Assembly: GCA_023426145.1 (NCBI GenBank)
Contig: JAFABG010000003.1
Coordinates: forward strand, 1-64,000
DNA length: 64,000 bases
Direction: 5' to 3'
Source: Bacteroidota bacterium
GTDB lineage: Bacteria > Bacteroidota > Bacteroidia > Bacteroidales > Bacteroidaceae
A program made the position numbers and the translations under genes. The notes under the pieces are model-generated. The model was not told where the DNA came from. It searched no databases and worked only from the letters and a program-made list of their open reading frames with translations. Position 1 is the first letter of the stretch, and each line of letters starts with the position of its first letter. Below, piece after piece: positions 51,147 to 59,594 of this stretch.

Positions 51147-53417
51147 ATGAAACGTATTATATTAACTTGCACACTGGCTTTCACCCTTTCCTCTGCTTTT
51201 GGAGGAGAGGGGAAAGCTCCCCCAATGGATGATTCCAAGAAAATGTTGATTGATTACGTTGACCCTTTTATTGGAACAACTAATTTTGGTACAACGAACC
51301 CCGGAGCTGTTTGTCCGAATAGCATGATGTCTGTTGTTCCATTCAATGTAATGGGATCATCAGACAATACTTACGACAAAGATGCACGATGGTGGTCAAC
51401 ACCCTACGAGTATACTAATTGTTTCTTTACCGGCTATTCGCATGTAAATCTGAGTGGAGTTGGTTGTCCCGAATTAGGTTCACTGTTGTTGATGCCTACC
51501 ACTGGCACATTGAATGTGGATTATAAAATGTATGGAAGTAAGTATAAAGATGAACAATCTTCCCCCGGATATTATACTAACTTTCTTACGAAATACGGTA
51601 TTAAAACAGAGGTTTCAGCTACTCCGCGTACCGGCATCACTCGTTTCACCTTTCCAAAAGGAGAAAGTCACATCCTTTTAAATTTGGGTGAAGGATTAAC
51701 GAACGAAAGCGGTGCCATGATGCGCCAAGTGAGCAACTGCGAAATTGAAGGCATGAAGTTGCTTGGTACTTTTTGTTATAACCCCCAAGCTGTGTTTCCT
51801 ATTTATTTTGTGATGAGAGTCAATAAAGTTCCTTCAGCTGTTGGATATTGGAAAAAACAACGAGCAATGACAGGTGTTGAAGCTGAATGGGATTCAGACC
51901 AAGGAAAATATAAGCTGTATACTCGCTATAGCAAAGAAATAGCTGGTGATGATATTGGTGCCTATTTTACGTTTGACACTGAAGAAGGAGAACAAGTTGA
52001 AGTACAAATGGGTGTTTCCTTTGTCAGTATTGAAAATGCACGTTTAAATCTGAATCAAGAGCAATCGGGCAAGCATTTCGAGCAGATCTTGTCCGAAGCC
52101 CGTGAAAAGTGGAATGATGACTTATCGCGCATCACAGTGGAAGGTGGAACAGATGAACAAAAAACTGTTTTTTATACCGCCCTGTATCATTTATTAATTC
52201 ATCCAAACATTTTACAAGATGTAAATGGTGAATATCCGGCTATGGAAAATAATCGCATCGAAACGACTAAAAGTACTCGCTACACTGTCTTTTCCTTATG
52301 GGATACCTATCGAAATGTGCATCAATTGTTGACTTTGGTTTATCCTGAACGTCAAATTGAGATGGTGCGTTCCATGCTCGATATGTATCGTGAACATGGA
52401 TGGCTACCCAAATGGGAATTATATGGAAGAGAAACACTCACTATGGAAGGCGATCCAAGTATACCGGTGATTGTTGATACCTGGATGAAGGGCCTACGTG
52501 ACTTCGATATCAATTTAGCTTATCAAGCGATGTATAAATCAGCGATGTTGCCAGGTGCTGAGAATCTGATGCGTCCAGACAATGATGATTATTTATCCAA
52601 AGGATATGTACCCCTTCGTCAAGCCTATGATAATTCAGTCTCGCATGCACTTGAATATTATATTGCCGATTTTGCTCTGTCACGTTTAGCAAACGCTTTA
52701 GGAAAAGAAGAAGACGCAAAACTTTTTTATAACCGTTCGCTGGGGTACAAACATTATTATAGTAAGGAGTATGGAACATTGCGACCAATTCTTCCAGATG
52801 GATCTTTCTATAGTCCTTTCAATCCGCGAGAAGGAGAGAACTTTGAACCTAGTCCAGGATTTCACGAAGGGAATGCATGGAATTACACTTTCTATGTGCC
52901 TCATGATGTATATGGATTAGCCAAACTCATGGGTGGAAAGAAGACATTTGTAGAGAAGTTGCAAATGGTTTTTGATCAAAAGCTCTATGACCCAGCTAAC
53001 GAACCGGATATTGCTTATCCCTATTTGTTTTCCTATTTTAAAGGTGAAGAATGGCGTACCCAAAAAGAGACGCAACGTTTGCTAACTGCACACTTCACAG
53101 TCAAGCCAGATGGAATTCCTGGAAATGATGATGCAGGAACAATGTCGGCATGGGCTATCTTTACTATGATGGGGTTCTATCCCGATTGTCCCGGATCGCC
53201 AGAATACACTTTAACTACACCTATATTTAATAAGGTGACCATACGCTTATCTCCAGAATGGTATCATGAAAAAGAGTTAGTCATTGAAAGCAATCGAACT
53301 CAATCTGGAATTGCCTATATTAATAAGGTGTCAGTTAATGGACGAAAGTTTAATCAATATCGCATCACACATAATGAACTCGTTCATGCAAAACAGATCT
53401 CTTTTGAATTGAAGTAA
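51147..53417 (+). CDS. GH92 exo-alpha-mannosidase
   Basis: A 756-residue exported enzyme (signal peptide ~1-19). GH92 features: DYVDPFIGTTNFGTTNPGAVCP near the N-terminus, SHVNLSGVGCPELG, WDTYRNVHQLLTLVYPE, and the calcium/catalytic segment GNDDAGTMSAW starting at residue 659, with GFYPDCPG after it. GH92 enzymes are calcium-dependent, inverting alpha-mannosidases on N-glycans. The enzyme trims alpha-mannose outside the cytoplasm; the MFS permease and GH130 would take the beta-linked core disaccharide. It starts 6 bases after GH130. Confidence 0.95.
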   Translation: MKRIILTCTLAFTLSSAFGGEGKAPPMDDSKKMLIDYVDPFIGTTNFGTTNPGAVCPNSMMSVVPFNVMGSSDNTYDKDARWWSTPYEYTNCFFTGYSHVNLSGVGCPELGSLLLMPTTGTLNVDYKMYGSKYKDEQSSPGYYTNFLTKYGIKTEVSATPRTGITRFTFPKGESHILLNLGEGLTNESGAMMRQVSNCEIEGMKLLGTFCYNPQAVFPIYFVMRVNKVPSAVGYWKKQRAMTGVEAEWDSDQGKYKLYTRYSKEIAGDDIGAYFTFDTEEGEQVEVQMGVSFVSIENARLNLNQEQSGKHFEQILSEAREKWNDDLSRITVEGGTDEQKTVFYTALYHLLIHPNILQDVNGEYPAMENNRIETTKSTRYTVFSLWDTYRNVHQLLTLVYPERQIEMVRSMLDMYREHGWLPKWELYGRETLTMEGDPSIPVIVDTWMKGLRDFDINLAYQAMYKSAMLPGAENLMRPDNDDYLSKGYVPLRQAYDNSVSHALEYYIADFALSRLANALGKEEDAKLFYNRSLGYKHYYSKEYGTLRPILPDGSFYSPFNPREGENFEPSPGFHEGNAWNYTFYVPHDVYGLAKLMGGKKTFVEKLQMVFDQKLYDPANEPDIAYPYLFSYFKGEEWRTQKETQRLLTAHFTVKPDGIPGNDDAGTMSAWAIFTMMGFYPDCPGSPEYTLTTPIFNKVTIRLSPEWYHEKELVIESNRTQSGIAYINKVSVNGRKFNQYRITHNELVHAKQISFELK

Positions 53418-53454
53418 CACACGCAGTGTTTCATAGGTATGGTTTTTGGGTTGA

Positions 53455-53491
53455 TTGGCTGTCGGACTTTTATTGTCCGGCAGCCAATTTG
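53455..53491 (+). terminator. intrinsic terminator after the GH92 gene
   Basis: TTGGCTGTCGGAC (53455-53467) pairs with GTCCGGCAGCCAA (53475-53487), with one G-T wobble and a 7-base loop, followed by a short T-run, 38 bases after the GH92 stop. Confidence 0.82.
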
Positions 53492-53548
53492 TTATATAAT
53501 TGGGCTTATTAAAATCACCTAAAAAATAGTGTCGCTAAATGCATCCTA

Positions 53549-53602
53549 TAGTTACACTATTTTGTTTCTATAGTGTAACTAAGTACTCAGTATAGTTATA
53601 CT
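53549..53602. promoter_or_regulatory. cluster of inverted repeats, candidate operator
   Basis: TAGTTACACTAT (53549-53560) and ATAGTGTAACTA (53570-53581) make a perfect 12-base inverted repeat with a 9-base gap. A second dyad, AGTATA/TATACT (53589-53602), follows, and a partial half-site (ATAGTG) lies at 53527-53532. There is no T-run. It sits between the GH92 terminator and the isomerase-like gene, where a regulator of the downstream genes could bind. Confidence 0.6.
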
Positions 53603-53712
53603 ATATTTCCGAAAAAAATAAAAATTCCACTTTGGTGCTTAAAAATTGAAAAAATGCCTATTACAAATGAGTTACTTATCCGTCTTTAGTACGAATGCAA
53701 AAGTAGCATTAT

Positions 53713-54600
53713 ATGAGAAAGAGATTTTTTACGCACATTTTAGTATTGTTGCTGTTAGTGGAATGCTGTCCATTAGCTGTAACCGCTTCGTCGCGTCCAA
53801 AAGAAGGACGCTACAAAATCGCTGCGTGCGATTGGATGATTTTAAAGCGCCAGAAGATTGGTTCATTCCAATTGGTACACGAATTAAATGGAGATGGTGT
53901 CGAGTTAGACATGGGTGGTCTTGGTCAACGTGAAATGTTTGATAATAAATTACGTGATCCACATTTCCAGCAATTATTCCGTGAAACTTCTCAGAAATTT
54001 GGAGTTGAAGTTCCGTCTGTAGCCATGTCTGGTTTTTATGGTCAATCTTTTTTAGATCGTACTAATTATAAAGAATTAGTTCAAGATTGTCTAAATGCCA
54101 TGAAGGTGATGGGGGCTAAAGTTGCTTTTCTTCCATTGGGAGGCATCAAAGCCGATTGGGAAAACACCCCTGAACTTCGCAAAGCTGTAGTTCAGCGCTT
54201 GAAAATTGTTGGAGATATGGCAGCATCAGAAAATGTGGTTATTGGTATCGAAACTCAATTGGATGCTAAAGGTGAAGTTAAATTGCTAAAAGAAATCAAT
54301 TCTACTGGGATTAAGATTTATTTCAAATTCCAAAATGCGTTAGAGAATGGTAGAGATGTTTCTAAGGAACTCAAGATATTGGGAAAAAAGAGAATCTGCC
54401 AAATTCATTGTACTGATACCGATGGGGTAACTCTTCCTTATAATAAGCGACTAAACATGAAGCAGGTAAAAAAAACACTTGATAAAATGGGATGGAGCGG
54501 ATGGCTCGTTGTTGAGCGATCTCGAGATAAAGATGATGTAAGGAATGTGAAGAAGAATTTCGGTACAAATATAAAGTTTTTAAAAGAAGTGTTTCAATAA
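53713..54600 (+). CDS. exported sugar isomerase/epimerase-like TIM-barrel protein
   Basis: A 295-residue protein with a signal peptide (~1-26). The body is an AP-endonuclease-2/xylose isomerase-like barrel: RYKIAACDWMILKRQKIGSF, VELDMGGLGQREMF, KVAFLPLGG, VVIGIETQLDAKGEV, QIHCTDTDG and WSGWLVVERSRD, with metal-ligand Glu/His/Asp positions at strand ends. Such proteins isomerise or epimerise sugars; the substrate is unknown and an exported location is uncommon. It precedes the pectin-type PUL by 185 bases on the same strand, so it may belong to it. Confidence 0.87.
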   Translation: MRKRFFTHILVLLLLVECCPLAVTASSRPKEGRYKIAACDWMILKRQKIGSFQLVHELNGDGVELDMGGLGQREMFDNKLRDPHFQQLFRETSQKFGVEVPSVAMSGFYGQSFLDRTNYKELVQDCLNAMKVMGAKVAFLPLGGIKADWENTPELRKAVVQRLKIVGDMAASENVVIGIETQLDAKGEVKLLKEINSTGIKIYFKFQNALENGRDVSKELKILGKKRICQIHCTDTDGVTLPYNKRLNMKQVKKTLDKMGWSGWLVVERSRDKDDVRNVKKNFGTNIKFLKEVFQ

Positions 54601-54757
54601 TTAATAGGAGGGCTTTTATGACGAGATCATTTTAAATTAATCAATAACGAGAGAAATAATAGCTTCAAATCAAATTTATGTATTTGAAGTGATTACAAAT
54701 GGCGCATTCGTGCGTCTACCAATTAAAGAAGTTTTAGATTTTGAAGAAATTATATAT

Positions 54758-54765
54758 TATTTTTG
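54758..54765 (+). promoter_or_regulatory. Bacteroides -7 promoter element for the SusC/SusD locus
   Basis: TATTTTTG matches TAnnTTTG 20 bases before the lipoprotein ATG at 54786. An 8-base inverted repeat (CTTCAAAT 54663-54670 with ATTTGAAG 54682-54689) lies upstream. Confidence 0.55.
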
Positions 54766-54785
54766 TTTAAATTAAATTTTAATCT

Positions 54786-56243
54786 ATGAAGAGTAAGCAT
54801 TTATTCTTACGAGGAAAAGGAACTACACTATTGATGATGGTTTCTTTGCTTTCCTTTAGTGCTTGTATCGATGGGTACAAAGATGATTCGACCTTTTCTT
54901 CAGATGTGAGAGGGGCTACTTTGGAATCTCCCAAGTCTGAAGACATTGTATTTAAACCCAGTCCCGATGGAGCTACTCTAAAAATAGAGTGGCCAGTGGT
55001 GTATGGTGCAGGTGGTTATCAGTTTTCTTTATATATAGTTGATGATCCTGCTAATCCTAAGGCTGTGGGTAAAGAAAATGAGATTGTTGATGGAAGTTCT
55101 GTTGAACGTAAACTACTTGATGATACCAAATATAAGGTTGTTATAAAAACGATTGGTAATAGTAAGTACGATAATAAAGATGCAACTTCATCAACAGAAG
55201 CTGACTTTGCAACTTTGGTTCCAACTTATGCTACTATTCCTGAAGGGGATCTTGCTGAATGGTTTGCAAATAACCCATTACCAACAGATAAAGAAGGTGA
55301 AGAAATAGCTTATGTACTTAAAGCTAATGGTAACTACACTTTATCGGCTCCAATAGACTTTGGAAAGCAAGTTGTGACTTTCCGCGGAGAGAAGGTAGGA
55401 CATGCTAAGATTAAATATGGTGCGGATGGACGAATTAGTACAACTGCTGGTTTGAAACTTAAATTCATTGACTTTGATTGTAACGGAATGGATGCTACAT
55501 CTTCAACTGCATCATTATTGTTATTGAGTGGAACACCTGATCAAAGTATTCTTGGTGAAGGTAGTTATTATATTATAAAAGATCCAATTGTGATCCAATC
55601 TTGTAATATTGTTGGAGTTCAACGTCATTTAGTTTATGATAATAAGGTTAAGTATTGTCCAACTACATTGTTAATCAATGATTGTTTTGTGAAATTGGAA
55701 ACTACTCAGGAACAGCCAATTATCTATTTCAATCAAGGTTTTGCAAATGATATGACGGTTAAAAACTCAACATTCTGGCATACTGGAACAAAAGATAATA
55801 ATTATTTTGTTCAATATAATGGTAGTGCTCGTCCTACTCGTGCAGGATTTGTGAAAGGGTCTATTAACTATTTGAATAGTACTTTCTATCACGTTTGCTA
55901 CGCAAAACAATGGGGTAATTATAATAGTTTTGCTGGACAATCTTCTGTCAATTGGAATATGAAGCAAAATATATTCTTAGATTCAGGTAAGGGAGAAGTG
56001 GCTCGTCGTTTCTTAGGAGGACGCACTGGTCAAGTAACAGCTAGTTTTGGACAGAATACTTATTGGTATAATGGAGAATTCCCACAAGGTGAATTGACTT
56101 ATGATATCAGTGGTACTCATTTTGATACAGATCCACAATTGCAAGATGTTGCTAATGGTGACTTCACAGTATTGGCGCCAGCCCAACTTAATGCAAGAAC
56201 TGGAGACCCACGCTGGTTACCAGCATTGCCTGAGGAAGAATAA
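54786..56243 (+). CDS. SusE-position lipoprotein with DUF4992/DUF5123-like beta-helix domain
   Basis: A 485-residue lipoprotein (lipobox LLSFSAC, Cys at residue 27). An N-terminal fibronectin-like region (~35-145: ATLKIEWPVVYGAGGYQFSLY) is followed by a right-handed beta-helix-like region (~180-460: VVTFRGEKVGHAKIKYG, VKNSTFWHTGTKDNNYFVQY, NYLNSTFYHVCYAK, ending HFDTDPQLQDVANGDFTV). The latter fits the DUF4957/DUF5123 families known from Bacteroides pectin loci. It is probably a surface glycan-binding protein that holds pectic polymer for the SusCD pair. It precedes SusC, whereas such lipoproteins more often follow SusD. Confidence 0.85.
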   Translation: MKSKHLFLRGKGTTLLMMVSLLSFSACIDGYKDDSTFSSDVRGATLESPKSEDIVFKPSPDGATLKIEWPVVYGAGGYQFSLYIVDDPANPKAVGKENEIVDGSSVERKLLDDTKYKVVIKTIGNSKYDNKDATSSTEADFATLVPTYATIPEGDLAEWFANNPLPTDKEGEEIAYVLKANGNYTLSAPIDFGKQVVTFRGEKVGHAKIKYGADGRISTTAGLKLKFIDFDCNGMDATSSTASLLLLSGTPDQSILGEGSYYIIKDPIVIQSCNIVGVQRHLVYDNKVKYCPTTLLINDCFVKLETTQEQPIIYFNQGFANDMTVKNSTFWHTGTKDNNYFVQYNGSARPTRAGFVKGSINYLNSTFYHVCYAKQWGNYNSFAGQSSVNWNMKQNIFLDSGKGEVARRFLGGRTGQVTASFGQNTYWYNGEFPQGELTYDISGTHFDTDPQLQDVANGDFTVLAPAQLNARTGDPRWLPALPEEE

Positions 56244-56273
56244 AGATAGGTAGAAAAAAGAATAATAATACAC

Positions 56274-59200
56274 ATGGAGAAAAAATATTTAATTCGAAGT
56301 CTTTGTCTGAGCTTTATAATGATGCTTTTTGTATTTGCACCAGCCCAGGCTCAGCAATCCGGAATAGTTAAAGGAGTTGTTGTTGATGAGACTGGAGAGC
56401 CAATTATTGGCGCATCTGTTAAAGTGGATGGAACAACAACTGGTACTATTACTGACCTTGATGGAAAGTTTTCTGTATCTGTTCCTGCTAAGGGTAAATT
56501 GACTATTTCATTTATAGGGTTTATTACTCAAACTATAACCGATTTAAAAAATCCTCGTATCGTTCTGAAAGAAGATGCGATGAAATTAGATGAAGTGGTA
56601 GTTGTGGGATATGGTACTCAGAAAATGAGAAATGTAACAGGTGCTATATCTACTGTTAAGCCAGACGAAGTGGCAGATTTATCTGTAAGTAATTTGGGAA
56701 GTGCTTTGGTAGGTATGGTTAATGGTTTGAGTGTAGATAATGGTAATTCTCGTCCAGGAGGGGGTACATCTTTGAGTATCCGCCAATCAAAAGCGGCTGT
56801 TGCCTATTCTCCCGACGCTGTAAGTTCAAGTCCACTGTATGTTATCGATGGATTCATTACAACAGAAGACGCGTTTAATAACTTAGATGCTAGCGTAGTA
56901 GATCAAATTACAGTATTGAAAGATGCTGCGGCAGCAGTATATGGAGCTCGTTCTGCACAAGGAGTTATTTTGGTTACTACAAAACGTGGACAATCAGGTG
57001 CTCCCAAAATTTCATATAGTGGTCAATTTGGGTATACGGATGAAATTTCTCGTCCCAAAATGTTGAATGCTTACGATTACGGTGTTATTTGGAATGGAGT
57101 TCGCGCTGCAGGTACTACTGATAACACAATAAATAGCCGTACAGATTTATTTCAGGCAGATGAATTACAAGCAATGAAAAGCTTAAATTATGATTTGCTT
57201 GATAAAGAATGGAGTGCTGCTTTCACTCAAAAACACAGTGTAAATATGAGTGGAGGTTCGGATAAAGCTACTTATTTTGCTGGTATATCTTATTACACAC
57301 AAGATGGTAATATGGGAAGACTAGATTATAGTCGTTGGAACTACCGTGCTGGTGTTGATGCTAAAATTAGTCAATGGTTGAAGGCTTCACTACAAGTTTC
57401 TGGTGATAATGGAAAGACGAATACTGCGTTGAATAAAGTGGGTGGTTCTTCTTCTGAATCTGACTACAACACTTTATTAACTCACCCCCGATATATTCCT
57501 GATTATGTTGGTGAGGATAATATACCTTTAGCTACCTATGGCGTTTCGAATAATCAGATTCAAGCACTACAAAACTATCATTTTGCAGAACTGCAAAATC
57601 TAGATAATTATAGTGAATCTATGAATTCAAGCATGACTATTAATAGTTCACTTGAGTATGATTTCGGTTGGAATAAATGGTTGAAAGGTTTGAAACTAAA
57701 AGCTACATATTCTAAAAGCATAGATACTGATAAAAACAATCAGTTAGGAACTAATCTTACAGTTTACAGAATGATTAATCGTGGTGGTAGCGGTAATCAC
57801 TTATATACTGGTGATAATGTTGATACATCTCATAATAATTTCATCGCTGTGCCCTCATCAAACGGAAATTCACTTAGTCGTACAATGAGTCGTGGTGATA
57901 GATATCAGTTAAACTTTAACGTATCTTATTCACGTACTTTTGGCTTGCATGATTTTAGCGGATTATTTTCTATTGAAAAATCAGAAAACGAATCTGAAAA
58001 TTTGTCGGGTATAGTATTAGATCCAATGCCTATTACAGATGGTCAATCAAAAACTGCAATTGGTGCTCAATCTACTTCTTTCGGACGTTCTGTAGCTGGT
58101 ACGTTATCTTATATTGGTCGTGTCAACTATTCTTATGCTGATAAATATTTGCTAGAATTTTTGATCCGTTCAGATGCTTCTACTAAGTTTGCTCCAGAAA
58201 ATTATTGGGGTGTATTCCCTTCTGTTTCTGCAGGTTGGGTGATGTCTGAAGAGAGCTGGTTCCATGAAAATGTGAAATGGGTTGATTACTTGAAAGTTCG
58301 TGGTTCTTTTGGACTACTTGGACGTGATAATATAAAGGACTGGGGTTGGTTACAACTTTATAACATGGATGCTAATAAAGGTGCCGTATTTGGTACTAAT
58401 GTTGGTAATAACATCGGTTCAGCTGCTCAGAGTGCAACTTCTCCTAATCGTGATGCTCACTGGGATTCCAGCTATAAATATAATTTAGGTTTAGATACTC
58501 GTTTCTTAAATAGTCGTTTGTCTGTAGATGTAGACGCATACTATGAGCAAAATCGTAATATGTTTATGCTTCGTAAAGGAACAGCTGAATTCCCATCAAC
58601 AGTAGGTTCTCAGCCTACAGCTGAAAACTTTGGTTCTTTAGATTCTTATGGTGTCGAAATCTCATTTGGATGGAGAGATAATATTGGTAAGGATTTTAAA
58701 TATCGTGTTAGTGTAAACACCGGTTATAGTGATAATAAATTGATTCAAGCATACTGGCCGGACATAATTAAGATCTATGAGCAACACCCTAATAAACGTA
58801 CTGATTTAGGTGAATGGGGATTAGAAAGTATGGGTATGTTCCGTAGTAAGCAAGAAATTGATGAATACTTCGATAAATATCATATCACTAATTACCTTGG
58901 ACTTACAAAAGATGAAGTTAAGCCAGGTATGTTGATTTATAAGGATATTCGTGGACAGCAAAATTCTGACGGTACTTACCAAGGTCCTGATGGTGTAATT
59001 GATAGAGATGTGGATTTGGTTAAAATTTCTAATCGTAATAATCCTTGGGGCTTCACAACTAACTTAGGTGGCGAATGGAAAGGTATTTCGTTTAGCTTAC
59101 AATTCAATGCTAGCTGGGGTGGATATAACTTTATTCCTAAATCGGCTCGTAGCATTGTAAACCCAATTAAATCTGGTGGTTCTTATACCGATATGGAATA

Positions 59201-59579
59201 TACTAACCTTCCATCATTCTGGGCAAATAACATGTATGTGTATCAAGATGTTCTTGATGCTAATGGTAATGTAGTAGCAGCAGCTAACAGAGATGCAGCA
59301 TACCCAAATTTACGTTATAGCGTCAATAATGAAACATCAACATTCTGGAAAGTAAGTGGTACTCGTGTTACTCTTCGTAATATTACAGTTGCTTATTCTT
59401 TGCCAAAAGCTTGGATACAAAAAGTCGGAGTTGAAAGTTGCCGTCTAAATTTGACTGGACAAAACATGCTTAGTCTTTATAATCCTTATCCTGATCATTT
59501 TATTGATCCATTGGCTGGAACATATGGTAACTATCCTACCTTACGTAAAATAACCTTGGGTGTGAATGTATCATTCTAA
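56274..59579 (+). CDS. SusC-family TonB-linked outer-membrane transporter
   Basis: A 1101-residue SusC. Signal peptide (~1-27), carboxypeptidase-regulatory-like domain (~31-105: VKGVVVDETGEPIIGASV), TonB-box-like DEVVVVGYGTQ, plug with SPLYVIDGF and ITVLKDAAAAVYGARSAQGV, and a large barrel ending LRKITLGVNVSF. It imports oligosaccharide across the outer membrane with the SusD lid (next gene, 15 bases away). The pectate lyase downstream suggests oligogalacturonides as ligand. Confidence 0.96.
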   Translation: MEKKYLIRSLCLSFIMMLFVFAPAQAQQSGIVKGVVVDETGEPIIGASVKVDGTTTGTITDLDGKFSVSVPAKGKLTISFIGFITQTITDLKNPRIVLKEDAMKLDEVVVVGYGTQKMRNVTGAISTVKPDEVADLSVSNLGSALVGMVNGLSVDNGNSRPGGGTSLSIRQSKAAVAYSPDAVSSSPLYVIDGFITTEDAFNNLDASVVDQITVLKDAAAAVYGARSAQGVILVTTKRGQSGAPKISYSGQFGYTDEISRPKMLNAYDYGVIWNGVRAAGTTDNTINSRTDLFQADELQAMKSLNYDLLDKEWSAAFTQKHSVNMSGGSDKATYFAGISYYTQDGNMGRLDYSRWNYRAGVDAKISQWLKASLQVSGDNGKTNTALNKVGGSSSESDYNTLLTHPRYIPDYVGEDNIPLATYGVSNNQIQALQNYHFAELQNLDNYSESMNSSMTINSSLEYDFGWNKWLKGLKLKATYSKSIDTDKNNQLGTNLTVYRMINRGGSGNHLYTGDNVDTSHNNFIAVPSSNGNSLSRTMSRGDRYQLNFNVSYSRTFGLHDFSGLFSIEKSENESENLSGIVLDPMPITDGQSKTAIGAQSTSFGRSVAGTLSYIGRVNYSYADKYLLEFLIRSDASTKFAPENYWGVFPSVSAGWVMSEESWFHENVKWVDYLKVRGSFGLLGRDNIKDWGWLQLYNMDANKGAVFGTNVGNNIGSAAQSATSPNRDAHWDSSYKYNLGLDTRFLNSRLSVDVDAYYEQNRNMFMLRKGTAEFPSTVGSQPTAENFGSLDSYGVEISFGWRDNIGKDFKYRVSVNTGYSDNKLIQAYWPDIIKIYEQHPNKRTDLGEWGLESMGMFRSKQEIDEYFDKYHITNYLGLTKDEVKPGMLIYKDIRGQQNSDGTYQGPDGVIDRDVDLVKISNRNNPWGFTTNLGGEWKGISFSLQFNASWGGYNFIPKSARSIVNPIKSGGSYTDMEYTNLPSFWANNMYVYQDVLDANGNVVAAANRDAAYPNLRYSVNNETSTFWKVSGTRVTLRNITVAYSLPKAWIQKVGVESCRLNLTGQNMLSLYNPYPDHFIDPLAGTYGNYPTLRKITLGVNVSF

Positions 59580-59594
59580 AATAAGAAAAGAAAG

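Noticed and set aside
53646..53933. Possible extra gene (95 codons) overlapping the isomerase-like gene start
   Set aside because: It is out of frame with a clear signal peptide and barrel protein, begins at a TTG and has no recognisable feature.
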